DNA from: Bacteroidales bacterium
Lineage (GTDB): Bacteria > Bacteroidota > Bacteroidia > Bacteroidales > P3
Reading direction: 5' to 3'
NCBI GenBank assembly: GCA_017522105.1
Contig: JAFXAA010000010.1
Coordinates: 1-64,000, forward strand
DNA: 64,000 bases
The notes beneath the pieces were generated by a model. That model made no database searches and was not told the origin of the DNA. It was given only the letters and a program-made list of their open reading frames with translations. Of this stretch, positions 56,765 to 64,000 are shown piece by piece (position 1 is the stretch's first letter; every line of letters begins with the position of its first letter). The position numbers and the translations under genes were made by a program.

Positions 56765-56779
56765 CCCGACACCACGCAC

Positions 56780-57736
56780 ATGAACGATAAAGAACAACTT
56801 GACCTCCTCGTGCAGCGCTACGCGGACCTCCGCGCTGAAATGGCCAAAGTCATCGTTGGCCAGACGGAAGCTGTGGACAGCCTCATAGTCACCCTCCTGG
56901 CCGGTGGCCATTGCCTCCTGCTCGGCGTTCCCGGCCTCGCCAAGACGCTTATGGTCAGTACCCTTGCCAAGACGCTTGGCCTCACCTTCAACCGCATCCA
57001 GTTCACCCCCGACCTCATGCCATCCGACATCACCGGCAGCGAGATTCTCGACCAGAACCGACAGATGCGCTTCCTTCGCGGCCCCCTCTTTGCAGGTATC
57101 GTGCTCGCCGACGAGATTAACCGTACGCCACCGAAGACACAGGCCGCGCTCCTCGAAGCCATGCAGGAACGCGCCGTCACGGTGGCAGGCACAACCTATC
57201 CGCTCCCGCAGCCATTCTTCGTCCTCGCCACGCAGAACCCCATCGAGCAGGAGGGTACCTACCCCCTGCCGGAAGCACAGCTTGACCGCTTCATGTTCAA
57301 CATACGCCTCGACTATCCCACCTTTGACGAAGAGGTGGAGATTGTCAAGCAGACCACTGCCGACCGCGTGGCGGAGGTGGCGCAGGTGCTTGATGCGCAG
57401 CAGATAATGGCCCTACAACAAGCTGTCAGGCGCATGCCTGTGGCCGACAATGTCATCCGCCACGCCGTCAGCCTCGTGGCCGCTACACGCCCAGCTCCTG
57501 ACACCGAACTGCAGAAATACCTCTCCTACGGTGCAGGTCCGCGCGCCTCGCAATACCTTATCCTTGGCGCCAAGAGCCATGCCGCCATCCACGGCAAGTA
57601 TTCGCCCGACAACGAAGACGTGGACGCCGTAGCCCTCAGCGTTCTGCGCCATCGCATTGTGCCAAGCTACTATGCTGAAGCCGAAGGCATCTCCGCCGAC
57701 AAAATAATCAGCCGAATAATAACCAGCAACCTATAA
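56780..57736 (+). CDS. MoxR family AAA+ ATPase
   Basis: MoxR-type ATPase of 318 residues: Walker A GHCLLLGVPGLAKTLMVS, Walker B AGIVLADEINRTPPKTQAAL, sensor 1 FFVLATQNPIEQEGTYPLPE, the arginine finger region QLDRFMFNIRLDYPTFDEEV and a C-terminal lid domain (YLSYGAGPRASQYLILGAKS). MoxR proteins usually act with VWA-domain Bat proteins in Bacteroidota. A BatE-like gene lies at the window's far end on the opposite strand, but no BatA-D genes are seen. It is 2-14 nt from the caspase-fold gene. Confidence 0.93.
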   Translation: MNDKEQLDLLVQRYADLRAEMAKVIVGQTEAVDSLIVTLLAGGHCLLLGVPGLAKTLMVSTLAKTLGLTFNRIQFTPDLMPSDITGSEILDQNRQMRFLRGPLFAGIVLADEINRTPPKTQAALLEAMQERAVTVAGTTYPLPQPFFVLATQNPIEQEGTYPLPEAQLDRFMFNIRLDYPTFDEEVEIVKQTTADRVAEVAQVLDAQQIMALQQAVRRMPVADNVIRHAVSLVAATRPAPDTELQKYLSYGAGPRASQYLILGAKSHAAIHGKYSPDNEDVDAVALSVLRHRIVPSYYAEAEGISADKIISRIITSNL

Positions 57737-57750
57737 AAGTGACAACAGCC

Positions 57751-59523
57751 ATGAAAAAACACCTACTCCTTTTCGTCGCCGTCCTTCTCTGCGCCACACT
57801 GCATGCACAGACCGGTGAACAGCAGCTCAACAGCGAATATCAGGCTGCCATACGCGAGTTCATCCAGCAGGACATCGCCAACCGCCAGCGAACCATGCAG
57901 CGCCGCGCCGAGCAGCTCCTAATAGCACTCCCCAACGAGCAGAAGCTCTATGATGAGACCTACATCTCAATCCGCACGGCCCTTGTCGACGCCACTGCCG
58001 AAGACGGCGCCCCAGAACTCAACTATGTCTTTGACATCTCTTACAACTGCCGCCACCTCGAAGGCTACACTGACGACTACCCGCTCGGCGTCTTCGACTA
58101 CGACTCCTCCAACTCGGTGCGTGCCATATGCAACCTCACCAAGACCTTTATCGAGGGCATTCTCGACGACATCTTCCGTCCCTCCAAGCGTGTTTCTATC
58201 CGCATATTCTCCACCACTGACGGCGTCGAACTATCGCGCACCATCCCCTACGATGGCTCCTACGGCAACTTCCGCTACATGCCTGTCACCTTCAACAACG
58301 AGCACTTACGCATCTCCGTGGATACCAACGGTATCACCAACAACTGCCAGCTTGCCTACATCCGTGCACAGTCGGTCCGCAGCTTCCTCCAGAGCCAGGT
58401 TCGCAACCTCGCACGCACCGTCAACGACTACTCTTACATCACGCGCTCCTATTCCGACACCGGTGCTTTTTATCGTCGCTCATCCATAGAGCTCACTGTC
58501 CACGATGCTTTCCGCGAGACTATCGATGCAATGGCCGCAGAAAAGGTCCTCAACGACGACTATGTGGATTTCAACATCCCGCAGACCGCCTCGTCCTATG
58601 ACAATGCCTACGTCCTCATCATCGCCAACCAGGACTACGACCACCGCTTCCTGCCTTCGGTTCCCTTTGCAGCCAACGACGGCGACATTCTTCGCAAGTA
58701 TTTTGTGCGCGCTCTCGGTGTCCCCGAGCGCCAGGTTAAAGTGCTCCACAATGCTTCGCGCCAGACTATCCTCGACGAGGGCATCCATTGGCTCACCGAC
58801 ATTGCTCAGGCCGTCGCCACCCACGAGGGCGACCAGACCACATCGCATGCCAACTTCTTCGTGTACTTTGCTGGTCACGGTTTCACCGACTTCGACGACA
58901 ATACCTACCTTGTCCCCAACAATCTCCGTCTCGACGGCATCAAGGCTCTTGGTGGCAAGCGCAAATGCGGCCGCAAGAAGAACACTATCAACGAGCCTAC
59001 AGCCTACGACATAGCCCTCTCGCGCAAGGATGCCGCGTTGTTCGCCAAGCAGTGCATAGCGCTTGACAGCCTCTGTTCAATGCTCAAGGGCAAAGGCAAA
59101 CGCGAGACCTATCCCGTCAGCCGCCTCACGGTCATCGTCGACGCCTCTTTCGACGGCCATCAGCGCAACGGAGCCTCTATGCTTCGCGCAGACCGCCCAG
59201 TCGTCAAAGATCCCAAGGCCAAGAAGGCCAAACGCAAAGCCAACAAGTCAAGCGACGCCATAGTCCTCCTCGCTGCCGCCCATGACAAGACGGCCTACTC
59301 TTTCGACGCACAGCACCACGGCTTCCTCACATACTTCCTCCTCAAGGAAATCAAAGGCCTTGCCTCTACCTCCAACCTCGACTCTTACACCTATCAGGAT
59401 ATCTATGAGGCTGTGGAGCGCAAACTAAACAAGGAGTCCGCACTCCAGAACCGCTGGCAGGAAATCACAGGCTATGTCGACGGCAAGAACGCCTCCGACT
59501 GGCGCCTCCTGCACATCAGGTAA
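57751..59523 (+). CDS. Caspase-fold (peptidase C14) protein with catalytic Cys replaced by Ser
   Basis: Exported protein of 590 residues from the ATG at 57751. The signal peptide ends at LHAQTGEQ. Residues about 280-590 form a C14 caspase domain (YVLIIANQDYDHRFLPSVPF, AANDGDILRKYF, FFVYFAGHGFTDFDDNTYLV). His376 of the dyad is present in AGHG. The usual DACFSG motif reads VDASFDG, so the nucleophile position is Ser466 (TCT at 59146-59148, one base from TGT). A basic linker (KAKKAKRKANKSS) follows. It may be a pseudo-enzyme with a binding role. The N-terminal 270 residues match no family I know. It follows MoxR closely. Confidence 0.85.
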   Translation: MKKHLLLFVAVLLCATLHAQTGEQQLNSEYQAAIREFIQQDIANRQRTMQRRAEQLLIALPNEQKLYDETYISIRTALVDATAEDGAPELNYVFDISYNCRHLEGYTDDYPLGVFDYDSSNSVRAICNLTKTFIEGILDDIFRPSKRVSIRIFSTTDGVELSRTIPYDGSYGNFRYMPVTFNNEHLRISVDTNGITNNCQLAYIRAQSVRSFLQSQVRNLARTVNDYSYITRSYSDTGAFYRRSSIELTVHDAFRETIDAMAAEKVLNDDYVDFNIPQTASSYDNAYVLIIANQDYDHRFLPSVPFAANDGDILRKYFVRALGVPERQVKVLHNASRQTILDEGIHWLTDIAQAVATHEGDQTTSHANFFVYFAGHGFTDFDDNTYLVPNNLRLDGIKALGGKRKCGRKKNTINEPTAYDIALSRKDAALFAKQCIALDSLCSMLKGKGKRETYPVSRLTVIVDASFDGHQRNGASMLRADRPVVKDPKAKKAKRKANKSSDAIVLLAAAHDKTAYSFDAQHHGFLTYFLLKEIKGLASTSNLDSYTYQDIYEAVERKLNKESALQNRWQEITGYVDGKNASDWRLLHIR

Positions 59524-59588
59524 TTGAAGAATGAAGAGTGGAGAGTGGAAAGTGGAAGGTTTTCCGTTTCCCGCTTTCCACTTCCTAA
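59524..59588. repeat. GTGGAGAGTGGAAAG-armed repeat between convergent genes
   Basis: GAAGAATGAAGAGTGGAGAG and GTGGAAAGTGGAAG are followed by the core GTTTTCC and opposed TTTCCCGCTTTCCACTTCC units. It mixes units of the GAAGAATGAA and GTGGAGAGTGG families, suggesting that they have a common origin. Confidence 0.75.
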
Positions 59589-59601
59589 AGACTCTTATTC
59601 T

Positions 59602-60792
59602 TTATTGTATGGGTTGGACATACTGGCGGAGCTGCTCGATGTCGAGCTGCTGGTATGAAATATTGGTCGTGTCGGAGAAATTCTGACGGTTGGTTTCGTA
59701 GGTCTCGCGGTCATACTCCGATGCTTTCTCGAAGAGGCTTCTGGCAACGGCTACCTTGAGCTGGTCGAAACTCATGGTCCCGTTCTGCCAGCGACTGATG
59801 TCTTTCTGTGACAGGTATTTTGCCACCTTGTCGAACTTTTCCTGCGGCAGGGTGCCGTTGGCGTCGAAGCTTCGCTGCAGGTCGGGGAAGTTGACCCACG
59901 ACGTGATGGTCGTCTCCAGAAGCTGCAGGTGGCGGCGGTTTCTGTCAGTGTAGTAGCCAAGATATGCGTGGCACGGTTCGACGAAAATCACTGGCTTCAG
60001 GCCTGTTTTGCGCAGTATCGAGGCGAGGAAGACGCACGCATCGATGCAGTTGGCCTGCCGCGTGTTCCACACCTCGTCGAAAAAACGTATGTGCTGGACG
60101 TTGGCGCCGGGCGACGGGTTGGAGGTGCATGAGATGGAAGAGTAGGAGATGCCGCGATTGAGGGCGTAGTACCAGACCGCGAAGACCTGTTCGCGGACCT
60201 CCCTCTCCGAAGCCTGGTAACCGGAGAGGCGTGTTACGATGCCCTGGTCGAGGATGTCTGTGAGGATATGCTCAATCTGCGGGTGGTCCTCGTTGACGTA
60301 GGCCGCGAAGAGAAAGCGGAAGTCGCGCTGTTGGTTGGCGGTGGAGAGCGAGAGGGGGCACTCGTTGACGGAACGGCAGGAGAGGTGGAGGTTTTTGATG
60401 TCCACCTGCTCGTCGTTGATGTAGCAGGTGAATGTGATGTCTATCGGGTGCGGCTGACGTGTGCGTCTGAGGACCTGGTATTTCCATTTCGGCGTGAGGC
60501 TGAACGTGTACTGCTCACCGCGGTGCGGGAGTATTTCCTGGACGATGGTGACATAGTTGAGGGCCGAAGAGTCAAGGATGACGCGCAGGACGCAGTTGTC
60601 GGCAGGGGCTGTCACCGAGATATTGAGGGACTGGTCGGTGGCGAGGATGAGCGAAGGGTATAGCTGGTTGTCAAAAAGAGGGTCGCAGGTCACGGAGAAT
60701 GCCACTTCCGAGGGGCTGTAGAGCTTTCTGCCAGTGTTTTTTCCGTTGCAGGCGGCGAGGAGGAGCACAACGAGTAAAGAATGAAGAATCAT
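59602..60792 (-). CDS. Transglutaminase-like lipoprotein
   Basis: Lipoprotein of 396 residues from the ATG at 60792, with signal peptide MILHSLLVVLLLAAC; the open frame further upstream runs through repeats. The N-terminal half is a beta-rich domain (EVAFSVTCDPLFDNQLYPSL). The C-terminal half has the transglutaminase-like core: NTRQANCIDACVFLASILRK (Cys), VIFVEPCHAYLGYYTD (His and a following Asp), FDANGTLPQEKFDK. Such papain-fold domains can act as peptidases or be inactive. The first codons (ATTCTTCATTCTT) are identical to an arm of the GAAGAATGAA repeat family. Confidence 0.83.
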   Translation of the reverse strand: MILHSLLVVLLLAACNGKNTGRKLYSPSEVAFSVTCDPLFDNQLYPSLILATDQSLNISVTAPADNCVLRVILDSSALNYVTIVQEILPHRGEQYTFSLTPKWKYQVLRRTRQPHPIDITFTCYINDEQVDIKNLHLSCRSVNECPLSLSTANQQRDFRFLFAAYVNEDHPQIEHILTDILDQGIVTRLSGYQASEREVREQVFAVWYYALNRGISYSSISCTSNPSPGANVQHIRFFDEVWNTRQANCIDACVFLASILRKTGLKPVIFVEPCHAYLGYYTDRNRRHLQLLETTITSWVNFPDLQRSFDANGTLPQEKFDKVAKYLSQKDISRWQNGTMSFDQLKVAVARSLFEKASEYDRETYETNRQNFSDTTNISYQQLDIEQLRQYVQPIQ

Positions 60793-61019
60793 CCGTGTGC
60801 GGGGCGATGGCGCCAGCCAATGTTTGTTTCCACGGTTCCGGCACGTAGCCTCCACGTTTTCTCCCCGTCTTGTCATCGGCCCTACACTGAAGAACGGCCG
60901 TAGGGGGGCCGTAGGGGGTCCGTAGGGGCTCCGTGGGGAAATGGGTGACGAGATGGGTGTGTCCGGCGCGGGTGGAAACGATGGGGCCGGGGTAGTCACT
61001 GTTTTGTTTTTTTCGTTTG
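60793..61019. other. Intergenic region with CCGTAGGGG palindromic units
   Basis: Holds CACTGAAGAACGGCCGTAGG and further GGCCGTAGGGGG/GTCCGTAGGGGCTCCGTGG units at about 60888-60942, the CCTACGG family in the opposite sense, and otherwise GC-rich sequence without a supportable gene. A weak open frame on the minus strand is an extension of the lipoprotein frame. Confidence 0.55.
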
Positions 61020-61598
61020 TCATTTGACGATGTCTGGGTTTTGGTTGACGAAGTCGGCCCATTGTTTTTTTGCTGGTTTGTGTTGTTTTTTCTTTGGCGC
61101 GAGTTGGGCGCGGAGGTCGGCGAGCGGGTTGGAGAGTTGCATGTGGGCGGTGTAGGCGACGGCGAGGGCGTCGGTGGCGTCGAGGTAGTGAGGGTGGGTG
61201 TCGAAGTGGAGGATTGAGCGGAGGAGGTCGGCGACTTGTTCTTTGGATGCGTTGCCGTTGCCGGTGACGGTTTGTTTGATGAGTGAGGGTTCGTATTCTT
61301 CGTATGGGATGGAGTGTGCGAGGGCGGCGGCGATGGCTACGCCTTGTGCGCGGCCGAGTTTGAGCATGGATTGTACGTTTTTGCCGAAGAATGGTGCTTC
61401 GATGGCGAGGAAGTCGGGGTGGAAGGAGTCCATGAGGCGAGAGGTGGAGTTGTGTATCTGGAGGATGCGTTCTTTGAAGTCGGGGATGAGGCGCAGGTAG
61501 AGTACGTCCATGGCTACGATGGTGGGGGTGGGTCCGTCGGTCTGGAGGAGGCTGTAGCCGAGGATGCGCGTGCCGGGGTCTATGCCGAGGATGAGCAT
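61020..61598 (-). CDS. ruvC: Holliday junction resolvase RuvC
   Basis: RuvC (192 residues) cleaves Holliday junctions with RuvAB. The catalytic acidic residues are visible: Asp in MLILGIDPGTRILGYS, Glu in FLAIEAPFFGKNVQSMLKLG, and the final Asp pair in HYLDATDALAVAYTAH; KQTVTGNGNASKEQVADLL is the family's DNA-contact helix. The C-terminal tail is basic. It is preceded by repeat element copy A and has no clear promoter of its own, so it is probably co-transcribed with the RseC-like gene. Confidence 0.95.
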   Translation of the reverse strand: MLILGIDPGTRILGYSLLQTDGPTPTIVAMDVLYLRLIPDFKERILQIHNSTSRLMDSFHPDFLAIEAPFFGKNVQSMLKLGRAQGVAIAAALAHSIPYEEYEPSLIKQTVTGNGNASKEQVADLLRSILHFDTHPHYLDATDALAVAYTAHMQLSNPLADLRAQLAPKKKQHKPAKKQWADFVNQNPDIVK

Positions 61599-61628
61599 GG
61601 GGGTTATGTGAGGTTTAAGGTTTTTTTA

Positions 61629-61718
61629 ATGAAGAATGAAGGGTGAAGAATGAAGAATGGGCTGACGCGGTCGACCCGCACCCGGATAATTCTTCACTCT
61701 TCATTCTTCACTCTTCAT
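61629..61718. repeat. GAAGAATGAA-armed palindromic element, copy A
   Basis: ATGAAGAATGAAGGGTGAAG and further units form the left arm. The 32-nt core GGGCTGACG...GGATAAT (61659-61690) is followed by TCTTCACTCTTCATTCTTCA as right arm. The core is an exact reverse complement of that of copy B, 473 bp away. The right arm includes the last codons of the RseC-like gene (MKNEE then TGA). Confidence 0.92.
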
Positions 61719-62118
61719 TTTTCATTATTGTGATTGTGAAGCGAGATTCGAGGCGGTGGCGTGAGAGGTAGAGTGCGAGGATGTAGAGTGCGAGGGTGGC
61801 GAATGCGGCGAGGACGACGGCCCATTCGGGGAGGTGCGCGAGGGAGAGTGCGACGATGACGGCGATGAGGATTATGGCGGGGAGGAGGTAGGCCCACCAG
61901 ACGGCGAGGAGGCCGTGAGACTGGTCGATTTGGACGGTGACGTTGTCGCCGGGCTGGTAGCGCTGCCAGTCGCTGGCGGGTATTTCGAGGGTTTTGTCTT
62001 TTGATTCGGCGAAGCCGCAGCGTGCGTGTGCGGCGCAGGATGCGCAGGCGCTGACGGATTCTATCTGTACGGTGACGCGCCCGGGGGCTGTTTTTTTCAC
62101 TATGCCGTTGTGGTTCAT
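61708..62118 (-). CDS. RseC/SoxR-reducing system family protein
   Basis: Small membrane protein of 136 residues. The N-terminal cysteine cluster ACASCAAHARCGFAES and basic region (NGIVKKTAPGRVTVQIES) are typical of RseC family members, which act in SoxR reduction or electron transport (Rnf-linked). Two membrane helices follow (GLLAVWWAYLLPAIILIAVI and EWAVVLAAFATLALYILALY). The C-terminal residues TIMKNEE are encoded by an arm of repeat element copy A, beyond the conserved part. Confidence 0.88.
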   Translation of the reverse strand: MNHNGIVKKTAPGRVTVQIESVSACASCAAHARCGFAESKDKTLEIPASDWQRYQPGDNVTVQIDQSHGLLAVWWAYLLPAIILIAVIVALSLAHLPEWAVVLAAFATLALYILALYLSRHRLESRFTITIMKNEE

Positions 62119-62134
62119 TAATAAGGTTTTTTTA

Positions 62135-62224
62135 ATGATGAATGATGAATGAAGAATGAAGAATTATCCGGGTGCGGGTCGACCGCGTCAGCCCATTCTT
62201 CATTCTTCACTCTTCAGTCTTCAT
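62135..62224. repeat. GAAGAATGAA-armed palindromic element, copy B
   Basis: ATGATGAATGATGAATGAAG leads to the core ATTATCCGGG...GTCAGCCC (62163-62194) and the right arm ATTCTTCATTCTTCACTCTT. The core equals the reverse complement of copy A over all 32 bases. Both copies are preceded on the plus strand by AAGGTTTTTTTAATGA, so the cores are inverted relative to shared flanks. The right arm contains the last codons and stop of the WG-repeat gene. Confidence 0.92.
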
Positions 62225-63512
62225 TATTTGTTGGTGTTCTCCAGGCTATTACTCCTTTGCAGTTTTTGACGCACCGGCCTGTGCGGTCCATTTTGCTGAC
62301 GTTGCCCATGTATACTACTTCGGCGCGGCCCCATTCCATAGGGGAGGCGTGTTGGAAGATGTGGGGCACGAATACGTCGCCGTGAGTGTCGATGTAGCCC
62401 CAGCGGCCTTTGAATTGTGTGCAGGCGAGGCCTTCGGTGAAGTGGAAGGCTTGGTCGAAGTGGAAGGGGATGACGAGGTTGCCGTCGAGGTCTACGAAGC
62501 CGCATTTGCCGTTGCGTTCGACGAGAGCGAGGCTGTCGTGGTAGATGTATTTGTCGCCGTGGGGTGTGTTGTTGTCGTATTTGAAGGGGAGGATGACGCG
62601 GCCTGTGGTGTCGATGATGCCGTAGCGTCCGTTGAGGACGGCGCAGGCGCGGCCGAGGTGGAAGGGGCTGACGAGGTCGTAGATGCAGGGGATTATTTCC
62701 TGGCCTTGCGGGTTAAGGAAGCCGTATTTGCCGTTGCGGCGGACGCTGATGAGGCCGTCGCTGATGCCGCCGGTCCAGGTGTAGACGAATGGTGTGAGGG
62801 GGCGGAAGTTGTAGTCGAAGAGTGCCCATCCGTTGCTGTCGCCTGCGAAGAAGTGGCCGTCGAGGTTGGAGGTTATCTGTTCGTAGGAGTAGTGCAGGAC
62901 TTCGCGGCCGGAGCGGTCGATGACGCCCCAGCGGTCGTAGCGCATGGCGAGTGCGTAGCCTTCGTTGAAGGGTTGGAGGTTTTGGAAGACTGGTTCAAAG
63001 AGTTGGTTGCCGAGGGTGTCGATGAAGGTGCAGGCGGTGAAGTAGGTGTCGATGACGATTTGCACTGGGGCAGTGCCTTCGTGGAAGTTGCCGGCGTTGA
63101 TGAAGCGGGGCTGGACGATGGTGTTGCCGTTGAGGTCGGTGTAGCCGAAGAGGCCGTCTTTGGCGACGAGGATGCGGTTTTCGGAGGGGTAGTCGATGTC
63201 GTCGTAGATGCATGGGAGGATTTCGCGGCCGGTGCGGTCGATGAGGCCGCAGAGGTCGCGTTCGAGGCGTACTTTGCAGTAGCCGTTGTGGAAGTAGTCC
63301 ACGAAGCGGTATTTGTTGGGGGTGATTTGTGTTCCGTCGGCGCTTTTGAAACCGTAGCGTTCGCCGTCGGTGGTGGTTTGTATGCCGTCGATGAAGACGA
63401 GCTCGCAGCCGCATTCTTCGTCGTCGACGTAGTCTATGTGCTGTGCGTGTGCAACGTGGGGCAGGAGGAGGAGCGCTGCGAGCAGGGCGGCGGCATGGAG
63501 TGTTTTGTTCAT
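62214..63512 (-). CDS. Exported WG-repeat protein
   Basis: Secreted protein of 432 residues. The signal peptide ends at HVAHAQHIDY. At least eight WG-type repeats follow (patterns such as RYGFKSADGTQITPNKYRFV, LCGLIDRTGREILPCIYDDI, LFGYTDLNGNTIVQPRFINA, RWGVIDRSGREVLHYSYEQI, KYGFLNPQGQEIIPCIYDLV). WG repeats form binding scaffolds of unknown target and often occur in envelope-associated proteins of Bacteroidota. Stop codon lies in repeat copy B; the start overlaps the BatE gene end by 4 nt. Confidence 0.9.
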   Translation of the reverse strand: MNKTLHAAALLAALLLLPHVAHAQHIDYVDDEECGCELVFIDGIQTTTDGERYGFKSADGTQITPNKYRFVDYFHNGYCKVRLERDLCGLIDRTGREILPCIYDDIDYPSENRILVAKDGLFGYTDLNGNTIVQPRFINAGNFHEGTAPVQIVIDTYFTACTFIDTLGNQLFEPVFQNLQPFNEGYALAMRYDRWGVIDRSGREVLHYSYEQITSNLDGHFFAGDSNGWALFDYNFRPLTPFVYTWTGGISDGLISVRRNGKYGFLNPQGQEIIPCIYDLVSPFHLGRACAVLNGRYGIIDTTGRVILPFKYDNNTPHGDKYIYHDSLALVERNGKCGFVDLDGNLVIPFHFDQAFHFTEGLACTQFKGRWGYIDTHGDVFVPHIFQHASPMEWGRAEVVYMGNVSKMDRTGRCVKNCKGVIAWRTPTNNED

Positions 63513-64000
63513 ATCCGTTCAATGGTGTTTTGCTGGCACCAGCCTGTGGCGCCGTCGGCGATGCTTGTCTTGTACCAGCCGGTGAGGCTGTCGAGGATTT
63601 TGACTTTGGTGCCTTCGTGGAGTATCATCTTGTCTATGCTTTTGTTGTCGGGAGACGCCTTGAGGGTGACGGACTGGTCGGTGACGATGGCGAAGGAGTG
63701 TGAGTTGTAGGTGTGTGTTGAGCTGATGAGGAGGGCTGTGGCAAGTGCGAGGAGGGCGAGTGAGAGTGCGGTGGTGGCGAGTCCGGCTTTGCGAAGACTT
63801 GTGTTGCGTCCAGCCCGGAGTAGGAAGAATCCTGTGGCTGCCGCTGCCAGCAGGATGAGCCATACGATGCGCCATGCGGCGGGCGTGACGGATGTTGTGA
63901 GGCTCTGCCACCAGCGGACGATGAAGAGCTGGGGTAGGGTGGTGATGCGGTCAACGGTGTGTGCATTGGCGAGTGCGAGGTTTTCTTTGGCATCGCTCAT
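63509..64000 (-). CDS. BatE-like protein, C-terminal part (truncated by window end)
   Basis: The 163 codons inside the window start with NLALANAHTVDRITTLPQLF, an internal segment of BatE-type proteins that follows the TPR domain, then two membrane helices (RIVWLILLAAAATGFFLL and ALSLALLALATALLI) and a bacterial SH3 domain (LKASPDNKSIDKMILHEGTK, WYKTSIADGATGWCQQN). The N-terminal TPR part lies beyond 64000; the ATG at the very edge is probably internal. Bat proteins act with MoxR in Bacteroidota aerotolerance loci. Confidence 0.8.
   Translation of the reverse strand: MSDAKENLALANAHTVDRITTLPQLFIVRWWQSLTTSVTPAAWRIVWLILLAAAATGFFLLRAGRNTSLRKAGLATTALSLALLALATALLISSTHTYNSHSFAIVTDQSVTLKASPDNKSIDKMILHEGTKVKILDSLTGWYKTSIADGATGWCQQNTIERI

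Noticed and set aside
61629..62224. Insertion sequence with terminal inverted repeats
   Set aside because: No transposase frame exists between the two armed elements; the interval is the complete RseC-like gene in normal synteny.

Overview
The window is chromosomal DNA of a fairly GC-rich member of the Bacteroidota, most likely an uncultured anaerobic Bacteroidales. Supporting signs are the promoter grammar (TTTG about 19 bp upstream of TAnnTTTG, no Shine-Dalgarno sequences), a PorP/SprF plus PD40-OmpA pair and a C-terminal type IX sorting domain, the short 286-residue primary sigma factor, DUF4254 beside a GT9 glycosyltransferase, and BatE, DUF6913, DUF6427 and DUF4105 proteins. KorAB (2-oxoacid:ferredoxin oxidoreductase) and HydF ([FeFe]-hydrogenase maturase) indicate fermentative anaerobic metabolism. 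The genus cannot be fixed from the sequence alone.

Layout. 332-10825 (-): a long co-directional run of type IX protease, DUF6427 membrane protein, rnhB, DUF6913, dapA, short polyprenyl synthase, thioredoxin-like protein, tsaD, PorP/SprF and OmpA/PD40. 10952-13916 (-): korA-korB. 14318-14400 (-): tRNA-Leu(CAA), divergent from prs-rplY (14554-16194, +). 16226-19898 (-): a redox-stress operon of an interrupted bacterioferritin, a frameshifted flavodoxin lipoprotein, a DUF362 lipoprotein, an acetyltransferase, glutathione peroxidase and an OhrR-type regulator. 20289-24471 (+): rRNA methyltransferase, DUF4254, GT9, a RelE-type toxin-antitoxin pair and gcvT, then a DUF1015 gene (24794-26059). 26400-27170 (-): an AT-rich island with a candidate structured RNA and an orphan lipoprotein. 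27268-35703: mixed housekeeping genes (ybaN-like, AlkZ-related, SDR, MscS, DUF4105, ffh, folD). 36466-37960 (+): rpoD-rsmG. 37945-50450 (-): an eleven-gene run from a TlpA lipoprotein through ribF, mutS2, hydF, a Cmk-like kinase, folA and cinA to a GH2 beta-mannosidase. 50961-59523 (+): guaB, three periplasmic folding factors, MoxR and a caspase-fold protein that has lost its catalytic cysteine. 59602-64000 (-): transglutaminase-like lipoprotein, ruvC, RseC-like protein, WG-repeat protein and the C-terminal part of BatE.

The most unusual feature is a set of short degenerate repeat families, usually two opposed arrays of 7-10 bp units around a core. One family has GAAGAATGAA-type arms; two of its copies share an identical 32-bp core in opposite orientation. 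These repeats occur between genes and also inside reading frames. One appears to encode the entire signal peptide of PorP, another a 33-residue insert in the polyprenyl synthase, and others parts of GT9, RibF, an outer-membrane protein and the OmpA protein. Long cruciform-forming palindromes built on CCTACGG and ACGGTTGTT units lie in most larger intergenic gaps.
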